A DNA stretch of 64,000 bases from Agrococcus casei LMG 22410 (GTDB lineage Bacteria; Actinomycetota; Actinomycetes; Actinomycetales; Microbacteriaceae): the NCBI RefSeq assembly GCF_900163565.1, contig NZ_FUHU01000046.1, forward strand, positions 1 through 64,000, written 5' to 3'. The notes below the pieces were generated by a model. The model was not told where the DNA came from. It ran no database searches and saw nothing but the letters and a program-made list of their open reading frames with translations. The position numbers were made by a program, and so were the translations under genes. This document shows positions 18,093 to 27,350 of the stretch, piece after piece. The first letter of the stretch is position 1; each line of letters opens with the position of its first letter.

Positions 18093-19037
18093 ATGGAACC
18101 GCACTACGAAGCATGGATGCCGCCGAAAGTCATCGGCGGGTCGGCGAGAATTTCAGACGCACAGGATGCGGGCATCGGCAAGTTCAAGATGTCGACAGGA
18201 AAGCTGGAGCGCCCCTTTCACGGGGTGCGATCGCTGACGCGGGCGACGACGGCACACGAGCGTGCGCTGCAATACCGCTCGAAGCTCAAGCGAGAACAGT
18301 GGTTTGGCGGCATCACTGCGATGCGACTGTGGGGGCTGCCGTTGCCGAGGCCGTGGCGCCTCGATGAGCTCACGCGTCTCGTTGTGCCGAGCGGAGCGTA
18401 CCGTCCGCGCAGCCGCGGTGTGCAGGCCAGCAGTCTGATCCCGAGCCGTCTCGCTGTGACCGTGCTTGACGATCTGCCACTGCTCCGACCGGTGCAGGCA
18501 GTGCTCCATGCCGCCGACGAGCTGTCGAACGAGGATCTACTTGCAGCGTTCGATGCCATGATCACGAGCTCCAAGGTGTACCCCGGCCGACACCAGCAGC
18601 TGGAAGTCTGGTCTGCAGGTGGCATAGGTGCCGAGATCTCCGCGTGGGGTGGCGGATCCGCGGCTCGGCGGGCTGAAGCGGCGCTCGGACTCGCACGGCC
18701 TGACGTGGACTCACAGCAGGAGACACGGCTTCGGCACGTGCTGGTGGAAGGCGGCTTACCGGAGCCTGTACTGCAGCACATCGTGACTCTGCCTGGCGGT
18801 ACACGGGTGCTCGACGTCGCTTGGCCGCAGTATGGCGTCGGCGGTGAGTACGAGGGAGACCATCACCGCAGCGATTCCGTGCAGTGGCATAGCGACATCA
18901 GCCGAGAGCGGTCTCTGACCTTGGCCGGATGGACGATGTTGCGTGTGACGAAACGCGATCTTCGGCCGGAGCATCGGGGTGCGTTGCAGCGCGAATTCTG
19001 GCGGGCGCTGTCCCGAGGTGGCTGGACCCCCAGTTAG
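18093..19037 (+). CDS. DUF559/VSR-like endonuclease-domain protein
   Basis: A 314-residue protein of a group that is abundant and paralogous in actinobacteria. The N-terminal two-thirds resembles AbiEi-like winged-helix proteins (THERALQYRSKLKREQWFGG, then AMRLWGLPLP), and the C-terminus has a very-short-patch-repair-like DUF559 domain: VGGEYEGDHHRSD, W..DISRERSLTLAGW and RVTKRDL. An open frame begins inside palindrome A1, but the ATG at 18093 starts the recognisable protein. The gene is bracketed by palindromes A1 and A2, and its stop codon lies inside A2. Nuclease activity is a prediction from the fold only. Confidence 0.75.
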   Translation: MEPHYEAWMPPKVIGGSARISDAQDAGIGKFKMSTGKLERPFHGVRSLTRATTAHERALQYRSKLKREQWFGGITAMRLWGLPLPRPWRLDELTRLVVPSGAYRPRSRGVQASSLIPSRLAVTVLDDLPLLRPVQAVLHAADELSNEDLLAAFDAMITSSKVYPGRHQQLEVWSAGGIGAEISAWGGGSAARRAEAALGLARPDVDSQQETRLRHVLVEGGLPEPVLQHIVTLPGGTRVLDVAWPQYGVGGEYEGDHHRSDSVQWHSDISRERSLTLAGWTMLRVTKRDLRPEHRGALQREFWRALSRGGWTPS

Positions 19038-19088
19038 TGTCGAGAAACTCTGGTGTTTGACCGTCAAACGCCAGAGTTTTTCGACACT
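19036..19088. repeat. Palindrome A2 (terminator-like)
   Basis: Second family A element. AGTGTCGAGAAACTCTGG, centre TTTGACCGTCAAA, complement to TCGACACT, with one arm mismatch (ACGCC for ACACC). It begins within the TAG stop of the preceding gene and lies 20 bases before the pirin start. Confidence 0.85.
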
Positions 19089-19108
19089 GGCGGGGCTAGG
19101 CTCTTGAC

Positions 19109-20122
19109 ATGAGCAACGACGAGGCGACCACGATCGAAGGGGCCGCTGAGGCCTGTATCGAGCAGGCACGCGAGCACGGCGTCGAGCTGCTGCTTCCGCG
19201 AGTGGTTCCGCTCGGCGGACCGCGCGCCATTCCGGTTAGCCGCGTGCTGCCGAACAAGCATCGACACTTCATCGGAGCCTGGTGTTTCGCCGACGCCTTT
19301 GGACCCGCCGACCGCGAGACGTACGGTGCGATGGACGTGCCGCCGCACCCGCACACCGGCCTGCAGACCGTCTCGTACCTCGTCGAAGGCGGAGTCGAGC
19401 ACCGCGACTCGACCGGCCAGAAGCACACGGTGCGGCCAGGCGGCGTCAACGTCATGACCGCGGGCCGCGGCATCTCGCACTCCGAATACCAGGCGGCCGA
19501 CGCCGACGTGCTGCACGGCGTGCAGCTCTGGACGGTGCTGCCAAGCGGCGAGCGCGGTCGCGAGCCGTCGTTCTCGGGCGTCGACGCAGTGCCCGCCTTC
19601 GAGCTGGCGGCCGGCGTCGAGGCGCAGGTGTTCGCGGGGTCGTACCTCGGCCACACCGCCGATGCCCCGTACTTCTCGCCGCTTGTGGGAGTGGGATTGC
19701 GCATCCGCGCTGGTGAAGTCGTGACCCTGCCTCTCGAGCGGGGCTTCGAGCACGGGGTGCTGGCGCTGAACGACGGCGTCTTCGTGCTCGGCGACGACGA
19801 TGCGCGTGTGCCGGTGCTGAACGGCGGCATGGCCTACTTCGCGCCCGGCACCGAGCAGGCGGTCGTGGTCGCCGAGACGGATGCCGTGATCGTGCTGATC
19901 GGCGGTGAGCCGTTCGAAGAAGAGGTCGTGATGTTCTGGAACTTCATCGGCGAGAGTCACGACGAGGTGCTGGAGTTCAGGGAGCGATGGATGCGCGAGC
20001 GCGCCGAAGAGGAGGCACGGGAGCAGTTCGGCACGGTGGTCGACGATGAGGCTCAGCCTCTTGCCGCACCTCGCCTGCCGGCTGTCGAGCTGTTGCCTCG
20101 CGGACGCGCCCGACGCCGCTGA
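19109..20122 (+). CDS. Pirin family protein
   Basis: A 337-residue bicupin of the pirin family. The N-terminal cupin carries the metal ligands in VPPHPHTGLQTVSYL and further on GRGISHSE; a second cupin-like domain follows (about residues 165-275, FEHGVLALNDGVFVLGDDD), ending with an acidic helical tail and a basic C-terminus. Bacterial pirins bind iron, and some oxidise quercetin-like compounds or act as redox-dependent partners. The role here is unknown. It is a single-gene unit bracketed by palindromes A2 and A3. Confidence 0.9.
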   Translation: MSNDEATTIEGAAEACIEQAREHGVELLLPRVVPLGGPRAIPVSRVLPNKHRHFIGAWCFADAFGPADRETYGAMDVPPHPHTGLQTVSYLVEGGVEHRDSTGQKHTVRPGGVNVMTAGRGISHSEYQAADADVLHGVQLWTVLPSGERGREPSFSGVDAVPAFELAAGVEAQVFAGSYLGHTADAPYFSPLVGVGLRIRAGEVVTLPLERGFEHGVLALNDGVFVLGDDDARVPVLNGGMAYFAPGTEQAVVVAETDAVIVLIGGEPFEEEVVMFWNFIGESHDEVLEFRERWMRERAEEEAREQFGTVVDDEAQPLAAPRLPAVELLPRGRARRR

Positions 20123-20130
20123 AACCCATC

Positions 20131-20182
20131 AGTGTCGAAAAACTCTGGTGTTTGACCGTCAAACACCAGAGTTTTTCGACAT
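20131..20182. repeat. Palindrome A3 (perfect, terminator-like)
   Basis: Perfect copy: TGTCGAAAAACTCTGG then TGTTTGAC, a single central C, and the exact complement (24-base arms). It separates the convergent pirin and MFS genes and ends one base before the MFS stop codon, as expected for a shared bidirectional terminator. Confidence 0.88.
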
Positions 20183-20183
20183 T

Positions 20184-21506
20184 TTAGGGGAGGGGGTGGT
20201 CAACGTCATAGCGCGAGATCGACGAGCCGTTGCGCGCGATCACCGCCACCAGCCCGACGATCAGAATGCCGCCGAGCAGCATCGGCGACCACAGCCCGAG
20301 CCACGCAGCGAGGATGCCCACGTACATGTCGCCGACCCGCGGTCCGCCGGTGACGACGACGGTGAACACGCCCTGCATCCGCCCTCGCATCGAGTCGGGC
20401 GTCGCGACCAGCATCATGCTCGACCTGAAGATCGCAGAGACGTCGTCGGATGCGCCCATGCCGGCCATCGCGACGGCGGCAAGCGCGAAAGCGATCCAGT
20501 TGACGCCCGTCAGCGTGCTTGACGTCGAAGTCGCCCCGAGCCACTGCGTGACCAGGATCACAGCGCCGAACATGCCCACGAATCCGCCGTAGACCATGAT
20601 CGCGCACCGAATCGCGACCCCGTGCATCCGCACTGACTTCACGTAGCCCGACAGCAGGCTCGCCAGCAGCGTGCCGATTGCGCCGGCGGCAGTCAGCAGC
20701 CCGACCGTGATCTCAGCACCGCCGATGACCACCGCGCCGACCGCCGGCAGCAGCGCATACGGCCGCCCGAACGACATCGCGATGATGTCGACGATGAACG
20801 ACGTGCGGATGTTCGGCGCAAACCGCAGAAACCGCAGGCCCTCGACGAGGCTCGTCCAGCCGGGGCGCGACACGGTGTCGATCGGCCGCAGCTTCGGCAG
20901 CACCACAATGCCCATGAATGCCGCCGAGAACAGGATCGCGTCGACCAGAAACGCCCACGGCAGCCCGATGGTTCCCGCGATGACGCCTGCGAGCGCGGGG
21001 CCGACGGTGAGCATGGTGCCGAACGCCATGCCGTTCAGGGCGGATGCGCGGGGCACCAGTTCGGGCGGCAGCAGTCGCGGAACGATCGCGCTGCGTGCTG
21101 TGCCTGAGATTGTGGCGGCGACCGAGTTGATCGTGGTCAGCACATAGAACGGCCAGACCTCTGCGCGGTCGCCCGCGTCGATCAGCGCCTGGTCGTGGAA
21201 TGACAGCGCAACCAGCCCGAGCACCGAGACCCAGCCGGTGATGGCGCTGGTCATCAGCACCGCCTTGCGGTCGAACGCGTCGACGAGCATGCCTCCCCAG
21301 AGGCCCGCGATGATCATCGGCACCAGTGCGACGCCGCCGACCAGGCCGACCATGAAGGTGTCGCCGGTCATGTCGAAGATCTGCAGGCCGACCGCCACGA
21401 TCGTCATCTGCGCGCCGATGCCGCCGATGGCGTTGCCGACCCAGAGGCGAGCGAATTTGGGGCTGACTCTGAGCGGAGTGAGGTCCACCAGAATCTGTCG
21501 CGCCAT
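20184..21506 (-). CDS. MFS exporter (EntS/MFS_3-like)
   Basis: A 440-residue 12-segment MFS transporter of the MFS_3 group that includes the enterobactin exporter EntS and macrolide efflux proteins. Visible motifs are FARLWVGNAIGGIGAQMTIV at the N-terminus, GGMLVDAFDRKAVLM (loop 2-3) and ARSAIVPRLLPPELVPRASA. The open frame begins at 21692, but the ATG at 21506 gives the canonical start; the extension is shadow sequence opposite the divergent gene. The substrate is unknown. Confidence 0.85.
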   Translation of the reverse strand: MARQILVDLTPLRVSPKFARLWVGNAIGGIGAQMTIVAVGLQIFDMTGDTFMVGLVGGVALVPMIIAGLWGGMLVDAFDRKAVLMTSAITGWVSVLGLVALSFHDQALIDAGDRAEVWPFYVLTTINSVAATISGTARSAIVPRLLPPELVPRASALNGMAFGTMLTVGPALAGVIAGTIGLPWAFLVDAILFSAAFMGIVVLPKLRPIDTVSRPGWTSLVEGLRFLRFAPNIRTSFIVDIIAMSFGRPYALLPAVGAVVIGGAEITVGLLTAAGAIGTLLASLLSGYVKSVRMHGVAIRCAIMVYGGFVGMFGAVILVTQWLGATSTSSTLTGVNWIAFALAAVAMAGMGASDDVSAIFRSSMMLVATPDSMRGRMQGVFTVVVTGGPRVGDMYVGILAAWLGLWSPMLLGGILIVGLVAVIARNGSSISRYDVDHPLP

Positions 21507-21573
21507 GATTGTCGATCCTACGCCGCGGCCGGCCGACACGATGGCGGCGGTCACTGCCAAGATGGGTGGTGAC

Positions 21574-22920
21574 ATGAGCGATATCGAGAACCCCCAGGTC
21601 GCGCCGGCAGAGCACGATTCGACAGACAGCGTCGACGCGCTCGTGGTCGGCGCCACCGTCGCCGGTCTCACGGCCGCGCGCGACCTCGCCATGCGCGGCT
21701 ACCGCGTGCTGGTGATCGACGAGGCGGCGCAGGCCGGCGGTGCCGCGGCCGCTGCCGAGCTGCCGAGCGGGGCGAGCGACTTCGACGCTGCTCCGTTCAC
21801 AGACCCCGACGGCGACGTGGCGAAGCTGTGCGAAGAGCTGGGGCTCGATCTGAAGAGCCCCGCGACCCTGCGCAGCCAGCTGCTGCTCGGTGCCAAGCGG
21901 CTGCCGGTCCCATTGTTCTCGCTGCTCGGCATCCCAGCGTCGCCCCTCGCGAGCGAGGTCGCCAGCATCGTCGGCTGGTCGGGTGCGGTGCGTGCCTACC
22001 TCGACCGCCTCATGCCTGTGCTCAAGATCGGTCGCTACGACAACCTCGAGCACCTGGTGGGCAAGAGAATGGGGCGCCGAGTCGCCGAGCGGATGCTGCG
22101 CCCGACCGTGCGCGCGCGTCTCGGTGTCGAGGCGGGAGGGGTCGACATCGACGAGACCATTCCTGCGCTCAACAACGCCATCACGAAGGCCGGTTCGCTC
22201 TCTGGCGCGGTCGCGATGCTGGTCGAGCAGGCCGCCCACGACAGCGACGCGCTCGAGCGCGGCATCGCCGGCGGAACAAACAGGCTCGTGACCGCTCTCG
22301 TCGAGTCGATCACCGAATATCACGGGCGTACACGCCTCGGCACGCGCATCGACATCGCCGAGCGCGACGACCAGGGCTGGCTGCTGACGCTGACCGATGG
22401 ATCGCTGCTGCGGGCCCAGACGCTCATGTATGCCGAAACCGACATGCAGCGAATCGACCGGGTGGCGCTCGAGGTTCCGACAAGTCAGCTCGCGGCTGCT
22501 CCAGACGTGCGCGAGGTGCTGCCGGTCGCCTCCGACGTGCACGCCGTGACTCGCGCATCCCTGCTCTGGCCTGAGAAGAGCGAGCAGGCGGCCGAGGTTG
22601 TGCTGCTGCAGTACGCGGCCGAAGAGAAGATTCCAGAATCAGAATATCTTGCGAAGGCCCGCGATGACGCACAGCGGGTGCTCGGTGTCGACCTCGAGCC
22701 CACCGCCGCCCGCCTGCTCGCGGCACCGCGCTATCGGATCGCGCCCGCCGCATCCGACCGTCATGCCGCGACTGTGCACGTGCTCGAGCCTGAGGCACAA
22801 TTGTCAGACACCGTGAAGACTGCGCGTGAGGCGGCAGCGGCTGTTCGGCGCGAAGACTTCGCGGTTCCGGGCGTCTCGTGGGCGCAGCAGGTCAATGAAG
22901 AACTCCAGGAGGACGAATGA
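21574..22920 (+). CDS. FAD-dependent amine oxidase-like oxidoreductase
   Basis: A 448-residue flavoprotein related to protoporphyrinogen/amine oxidases. After about 20 residues comes a variant dinucleotide-binding motif VVGATVAGLTAARDLAMRGY with Glu/Asp at VLVIDEAAQAGG. The middle is helical, and AGGTNRLVTALVE is the equivalent of the GGM...L motif. The first glycine of the usual GxGxxG is replaced by GAT. The start is chosen at the ATG at 21574; the frame is open further. It is not the heme-pathway oxidase, which lies in the hem operon. It begins a run of overlapping genes continuing through three unknown proteins into a GAF-PucR regulator. Confidence 0.75.
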   Translation: MSDIENPQVAPAEHDSTDSVDALVVGATVAGLTAARDLAMRGYRVLVIDEAAQAGGAAAAAELPSGASDFDAAPFTDPDGDVAKLCEELGLDLKSPATLRSQLLLGAKRLPVPLFSLLGIPASPLASEVASIVGWSGAVRAYLDRLMPVLKIGRYDNLEHLVGKRMGRRVAERMLRPTVRARLGVEAGGVDIDETIPALNNAITKAGSLSGAVAMLVEQAAHDSDALERGIAGGTNRLVTALVESITEYHGRTRLGTRIDIAERDDQGWLLTLTDGSLLRAQTLMYAETDMQRIDRVALEVPTSQLAAAPDVREVLPVASDVHAVTRASLLWPEKSEQAAEVVLLQYAAEEKIPESEYLAKARDDAQRVLGVDLEPTAARLLAAPRYRIAPAASDRHAATVHVLEPEAQLSDTVKTAREAAAAVRREDFAVPGVSWAQQVNEELQEDE

Positions 22921-23162
22921 GCAGCGGCAAGACTGTCGAAGCGGCGACCGACAGGGCGCAGAAGCTCGTGCGAGCGCAGTTTCCTGAGGCGGTGACGAGC
23001 GCATTCGTCGAAGACAGCATGTTCTTCCTGACGGCAGAGGTGACCGACGGCGACGAGAAGCGCTCGGCGTCACACGCCTACACGCTCGACTCGACCAAGC
23101 CGGCCGAGCTTCAGGCGGCCGCAGAAGACCTCGCCAAGCGCGTGACAGAAGAGCTGCAGTAG
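22917..23162 (+). CDS. Small conserved hypothetical protein
   Basis: An 81-residue acidic protein with one predicted beta-rich middle (AFVEDSMFFLTAEVTDGDEK) between two helices. No family is known to me. Its ATG overlaps the oxidoreductase stop (ATGA), and its own stop TAG is immediately followed by the ATG of the next gene, so it is clearly part of one operon. Confidence 0.75.
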   Translation: MSSGKTVEAATDRAQKLVRAQFPEAVTSAFVEDSMFFLTAEVTDGDEKRSASHAYTLDSTKPAELQAAAEDLAKRVTEELQ

Positions 23163-23861
23163 ATGACAGACGACCGCGAGCAGTCGATCGAGCAGCTGAT
23201 GGCCTCGATCGACGCAGAGTTTCTGCACGGGGCCTCGGGGCACATCTGGCTCGAGCCCGGCACGACCGTGGCGCAGCTGCAGCAGCAGCTCGACGCGCTG
23301 GGCATGCGCCGAGTCGAGCTGCGGGCGGTCGGCATCGGCAGACATCGCAAGCGCGACCTGTTCTTCGTCGTGACCGTCGAGGGCCAGCAGGTGTTCGAAG
23401 ACGGCGACCCGGGCTTCGCCTGGACGTCAGCCTCGGCGAGCACGCATGAGGCAGAGGGCGCGATGCCCGCGGTCACTGCCCGCTACGACGACCAGGGGCT
23501 CGAGAGCGGCTTCGTCGACTTCGTGCTCGATGCGCCCGAGCTTCGGCAGCGGGGCCTGCTGCTGCCCGACGACACGGGCGCCGCGAACCTCGGCATCTTC
23601 GTGCCAGAGCTCGACGTCGTCGTGCCGCTGACCGATAAGTCGGTCATCACGTGGCGCTCGCGGTTCGATGCGACCGACAACGAGCTCATCGTGCGCGATG
23701 GCGTGGCTTACCGCGACATGATGACGCGCTTCGGCGACTACTACTCGAGCAAGCCGCTCGACCCGGCGCGGGTCGATGCCGACATCGCCCGCATCAACGA
23801 GGTCATGACCCGGCTCGCGGCCGGCGAGCGCGTCACCGAGGAGGAATGGCATGGTGCGTAA
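23163..23861 (+). CDS. Hypothetical protein (232 aa)
   Basis: A 232-residue soluble protein with no recognised domain. An acidic helical N-terminus is followed by an alpha/beta segment (VAQLQQQLDALGMRRVELRA), then a beta-rich region with many aspartates (LDAPELRQRGLLLPDDTGA) and a helical C-terminus containing YRDMMTRFGDYYSSKPLDPA. It starts immediately after the upstream stop and overlaps the next gene by 11 bases, so expression is coupled with both neighbours. Confidence 0.7.
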   Translation: MTDDREQSIEQLMASIDAEFLHGASGHIWLEPGTTVAQLQQQLDALGMRRVELRAVGIGRHRKRDLFFVVTVEGQQVFEDGDPGFAWTSASASTHEAEGAMPAVTARYDDQGLESGFVDFVLDAPELRQRGLLLPDDTGAANLGIFVPELDVVVPLTDKSVITWRSRFDATDNELIVRDGVAYRDMMTRFGDYYSSKPLDPARVDADIARINEVMTRLAAGERVTEEEWHGA

Positions 23862-24174
23862 GCCCGTACTCGACCACGGCGACAGCGACATCGACGACTT
23901 CTGGGACGGCGGTGGCGGCGACAGCCAGTGCGACTGGCAAGACAGCGTCTGCACCGAAACCCCCACGCACAACTACGTCGCGTTCTGCGACAACCCCGAG
24001 TGCCCCGACCGCCATACGGCCAACCTGTGCGCGAGGCACTACGTCGTCGAGATGAGCCGCCAGATCGAGCACATCCTGCAGTGCCCCGAGTATCTCGAGA
24101 GCAGAAGCGTCGACGACCGCAAGCAGGCGGTGATGGCGCACGTGGCGGCCTGGGGAGTGATCGACGGGCAATGA
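23851..24174 (+). CDS. Small Cys/His-rich hypothetical protein
   Basis: A 107-residue acidic protein whose cysteines and histidines are paired like zinc ligands: CDWQDSVC (about 27-34), CDNPEC (about 46-51), LCARHYV (about 59-65) and LQCPEYL (about 76-82). It is probably a small zinc-binding protein. It overlaps the preceding gene by 11 bases and the GAF-PucR regulator by four bases (ATGA), so it may work with that regulator. No family name is offered. Confidence 0.7.
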   Translation: MVRKPVLDHGDSDIDDFWDGGGGDSQCDWQDSVCTETPTHNYVAFCDNPECPDRHTANLCARHYVVEMSRQIEHILQCPEYLESRSVDDRKQAVMAHVAAWGVIDGQ

Positions 24175-25994
24175 GCCAGGAGGCGCTTCGCGATGTGCTC
24201 GAGGCGATCGCCGACGGCCGCGAAGTCGACAGTGCGCAGGTGCATCGGCTGCGAGAGCACGATGCGGCGACGGCTGACCTGATCGAGCAGGTGACCGACC
24301 GCATGACGCGGCTCCGTCGCCGAGACAACGAGTTCGCGGCGGTCATCGCGATGACCCACGACCTTGTCGCGCAGAGAAGCGGCTCGCTGCTGCAGAGCAT
24401 CGTCGACCGCGCGCACGAGCTGCTCGGCAGCGACATGACCTATGTCTCGGCCTTCGACCGTGCCGAGCGAAGCTTTGTGGTGCGCGCCGTGAAGGGTGCG
24501 GTCAGCCCCGACTTCCTGGGCATGGTGGTGCCGCCGGGCGTCGGCATCGCGACCCGCGTCGTCGACACGATGGCGCCGATCTGGGTCGACAACTACTTCG
24601 AGGCCGAGGGGTTTCCGCACGATGCTCGCATCGACGACATCCTGGTCGACGAGCAGGTCTACTCCATTCTGGGCGTTCCGCTGATCGCCAACCAGCGCAT
24701 CCTGGGCGTACTGTTCGTGGCCGACAGGCGAATGCGCAGGTACTCGCCAGAAGACATCAGCCTCGCCAGGTCGTTCGCCGACCACGCCGCCGTCGTGATC
24801 GAGCAGAGCAAGCTCGTCGGTGACCTGCACTCGGCCACGCGCAAGGCCCAGGCCGTCGCTGATGACGTGCGCCGCGCATCCGCCCTGCATGAAGACCTGA
24901 CCCGCCTCGTTGCCGGCGGATCCGACCCCGAGACCGTTGCGCAGGCGCTTGCTCAGGCCCTCGGTCGGCGCATCGCGGTCGTCGACGCCGATGCCGAGCT
25001 GCTGGCTGGCGAATCGACGCTGCTCGACGGCGGCGCTGAGCTGCAGCGGGCGCTGTCGAAGGCGACTCGTGATGCCGAGAGCGTGAGTCTGGCGGATGGG
25101 CGGGTCGACTACGTCGCCGCAATCGTCGTGCAGCAGAGTGCTGTCGGGGCACTGCTCGTCGAACGCAACGAGCGCGCGCTCACGAAGTGGGATCAGCGGT
25201 CGATCGAGCGCTCGGGCATCGCGTTCGCGCTGCTTCGCATGCAGCAGCGAGCCGAAGACCTCGCAGAGGAGCGCATCCGCGGCGAGCTCGCACACGAGCT
25301 GATCGACGCGTACGGCAACCGCGCCTATGCCATCGAGCGGGTGCGCACGCGCGGCATGAGCACGGCGAAGCCCTGGTCGCTGGCGCACTTCACGACGAAC
25401 GCAGACGACGCCGAGCGGGTGCTTCGGGCCCTGCGCAAGAGCCCAGAGCTGCTCGTGACGCAGACCAACGGCGTCTTCTGGGCGCTGGCCGCGCAGTGTG
25501 CGGCGCCCCAGCGCATTGCACAGGCGTTCCAGACGCTCGGGAGTCGCCAGCCGCTCACTGTGACTGCCGAAGGCTCGAGCCTCCCCGTGCTGATTGAAGA
25601 AGTCGATGCGGTTCGCGGTGCGCGCGGGTTCCTGAGCTCGATGGGAGAGTCGCACGGCGTCTTCCCGGCCCACGCGTTCGCTCCCTACACGGTGCTGTTC
25701 GGAGGTGACGGGGCACGGGCAGACGCATTCATCTCGGCGTCGATCCAGCCGATCCTCGACTGGGATGCCAAGCGCGCGACCGACCTGTTTCAGACGTTGC
25801 TGGCCTCGCTCGACGAGCAGGGTTCGGTGACCGGCATCGCCCGCCGTCTAGGGGTGCACGCAAACACGGTACGACAGCGACTTGACCGCATCTCTTTGCT
25901 GCTCTCGGCAGGGTGGCAGCTGCCGGATGCGCGGTTCCGACTCGAGACAGCCGTGCGTCTCGAGGCGGCGAGGCGTTCAATGCGCACACATTAA
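24171..25994 (+). CDS. GAF and PucR-type HTH transcriptional regulator
   Basis: A 607-residue regulator. A helical N-terminus is followed by a GAF domain (about residues 65-215: LLQSIVDRAHELLGSDMTYV through GVLFVADRRMRRY), a second sensor-like segment, and a C-terminal PucR/CdaR-type HTH (about 550-600) with GIARRLGVHANTVRQRLDRI. Such regulators sense small metabolites and usually control adjacent catabolic operons. The stop is 93 bases before the HMG-CoA reductase gene, so the mevalonate operon is its most likely target. The upstream small genes overlap it and are co-transcribed. Confidence 0.85.
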   Translation: MSQEALRDVLEAIADGREVDSAQVHRLREHDAATADLIEQVTDRMTRLRRRDNEFAAVIAMTHDLVAQRSGSLLQSIVDRAHELLGSDMTYVSAFDRAERSFVVRAVKGAVSPDFLGMVVPPGVGIATRVVDTMAPIWVDNYFEAEGFPHDARIDDILVDEQVYSILGVPLIANQRILGVLFVADRRMRRYSPEDISLARSFADHAAVVIEQSKLVGDLHSATRKAQAVADDVRRASALHEDLTRLVAGGSDPETVAQALAQALGRRIAVVDADAELLAGESTLLDGGAELQRALSKATRDAESVSLADGRVDYVAAIVVQQSAVGALLVERNERALTKWDQRSIERSGIAFALLRMQQRAEDLAEERIRGELAHELIDAYGNRAYAIERVRTRGMSTAKPWSLAHFTTNADDAERVLRALRKSPELLVTQTNGVFWALAAQCAAPQRIAQAFQTLGSRQPLTVTAEGSSLPVLIEEVDAVRGARGFLSSMGESHGVFPAHAFAPYTVLFGGDGARADAFISASIQPILDWDAKRATDLFQTLLASLDEQGSVTGIARRLGVHANTVRQRLDRISLLLSAGWQLPDARFRLETAVRLEAARRSMRTH

Positions 25995-26056
25995 CGTCTC
26001 TAAGTATGGTGAAATCGGCCACAGCGGGTCGTGGGTGAAGTTGGTTGACTGTTCTC

Positions 26057-26068
26057 CGTTGCGCAACG
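26057..26068. promoter_or_regulatory. Candidate operator before mevalonate operon
   Basis: A perfect 12-base palindrome CGTTGCGCAACG lies 20 bases before the HMG-CoA reductase GTG, in the 93-base gap after the PucR-type regulator. TTGACT (26045-26050) just upstream could be a -35 element, but no good -10 is seen. A binding site for the regulator is an inference. Confidence 0.35.
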
Positions 26069-26087
26069 AAGCGATGAAGGGAGCAAC

Positions 26088-27350
26088 GTGGCTACAACCT
26101 CCAGACTCAGTGGTCTTCGGAACGAGACGCCTGAGGATCGACTGCAGAAGGTCATCGAGCAGGTTCCCGGTTTCTCTGACCAGGCAGACGCCCTGCGAAC
26201 GGGCGGCCTCGACATCGAGCGGGCAGACCGCATGATCGAGCACGCGATCGGCCAGATCTCGATTCCGATCGGCGTCGCCACCAACTTCATCGTCAACGGT
26301 CGCGAGGTGCTCGTGCCCATGGCCACCGAGGAGCCCTCGGTCGTCGCTGCGGCAAGCAACGTCGCCCGCATGACCCGCTCGACCGGCGGATTCTTCACGT
26401 CGTCGACGCTGCCCCTCATGCAGGCGCAGATCCAGCTGCTCGACGTCGCAGACCCGCACGCGGCCAAGCTGCGCATCTTCGAGCAGCGCGAACGCCTGCT
26501 CGAGCTCGCGAACTCGAAGGACCCGCGCCTCGTCGAGATCGGCGGCGGCGCTCGCGACCTCATCGTGCGCGTCATCGACGGCCGTCGTCGCACCCATGTG
26601 GTCGTGCACCTCGTCGTGCACGTGGGTGACGCGATGGGCGCCAACGCGGTCAACACCATGGCCGAGGCGCTTGCCCCCGAGCTCGCCGAGATCTCGGGCG
26701 GCCGCTCGCTGCTGCGCATCCTCACGAACAAGGCAGACCTGCGCCTGAGCCGCGCTCGCTGCGTCATCCCCGCATCCGAGATCGGCGGCGAGCAGGTCGT
26801 CGCCGACATGGTGGCCGCTGCTGACTTCGCCCTCGACGACCCCTACCGTGCCGCAACGCACAACAAGGGCATCATGAACGGCATCACCGCTGTCGTGATG
26901 GCCACCGGCAACGACACCCGCGCCGTCGAAGCGGGTGCGCACAGCCACGCCGCTCGCGACGGCGAATACGCGTCGCTGTCGCACTTCGACATCGATGCCG
27001 ACGGCAACCTCGCTGTCTCGATCGAGCTGCCCATGCCCGTCGGGCTCGTGGGCGGCGCGACTCGCACGCACCCGGCCGCCCAGGCTTCGGTCGCGCTGGC
27101 CGAGGTGCAGACGGCCCAGGAGCTCGGCGAGCTCATCACGGCAGTCGGCCTCTCGCAGAACATCGCCGCCGTGCGCGCGCTGGCAGCCGAGGGCATCCAG
27201 AAGGGGCACATGACGCTGCACGCTCGCAACGTCGCCGTCTCGGCTGGCGCTGACGGTGACGAGGTCGACCGCGTCTCAGCGGCGATGGTTGCGGAAGGCG
27301 CCGTGCGCGTCGACGTTGCTGAGCGCATCCTCGCAGAACTGCGCGCATGA
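26088..27350 (+). CDS. mvaA: Class II (degradative) HMG-CoA reductase
   Basis: A 420-residue class II hydroxymethylglutaryl-CoA reductase, the type that oxidises mevalonate to HMG-CoA in catabolism. Visible are IEHAIGQISIPIGVATNF (the catalytic Glu position of the ENVIG motif, here EHAIG), the VGDAMGANAVNT cofactor motif, the catalytic Lys in THNKGIMNGI, Asp in ATGNDTRAVE and the late His in KGHMTLHARN. No membrane anchor is present. GTG start preceded by AAGGGAG. It overlaps the HMG-CoA lyase gene by four bases. Confidence 0.92.
   Translation: MATTSRLSGLRNETPEDRLQKVIEQVPGFSDQADALRTGGLDIERADRMIEHAIGQISIPIGVATNFIVNGREVLVPMATEEPSVVAAASNVARMTRSTGGFFTSSTLPLMQAQIQLLDVADPHAAKLRIFEQRERLLELANSKDPRLVEIGGGARDLIVRVIDGRRRTHVVVHLVVHVGDAMGANAVNTMAEALAPELAEISGGRSLLRILTNKADLRLSRARCVIPASEIGGEQVVADMVAAADFALDDPYRAATHNKGIMNGITAVVMATGNDTRAVEAGAHSHAARDGEYASLSHFDIDADGNLAVSIELPMPVGLVGGATRTHPAAQASVALAEVQTAQELGELITAVGLSQNIAAVRALAAEGIQKGHMTLHARNVAVSAGADGDEVDRVSAAMVAEGAVRVDVAERILAELRA

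Noticed and set aside
20713-22542. 609-residue open frame on the minus strand
   Set aside because: It spans parts of the MFS exporter and the whole oxidoreductase gene in an unused frame and has no recognisable protein features.
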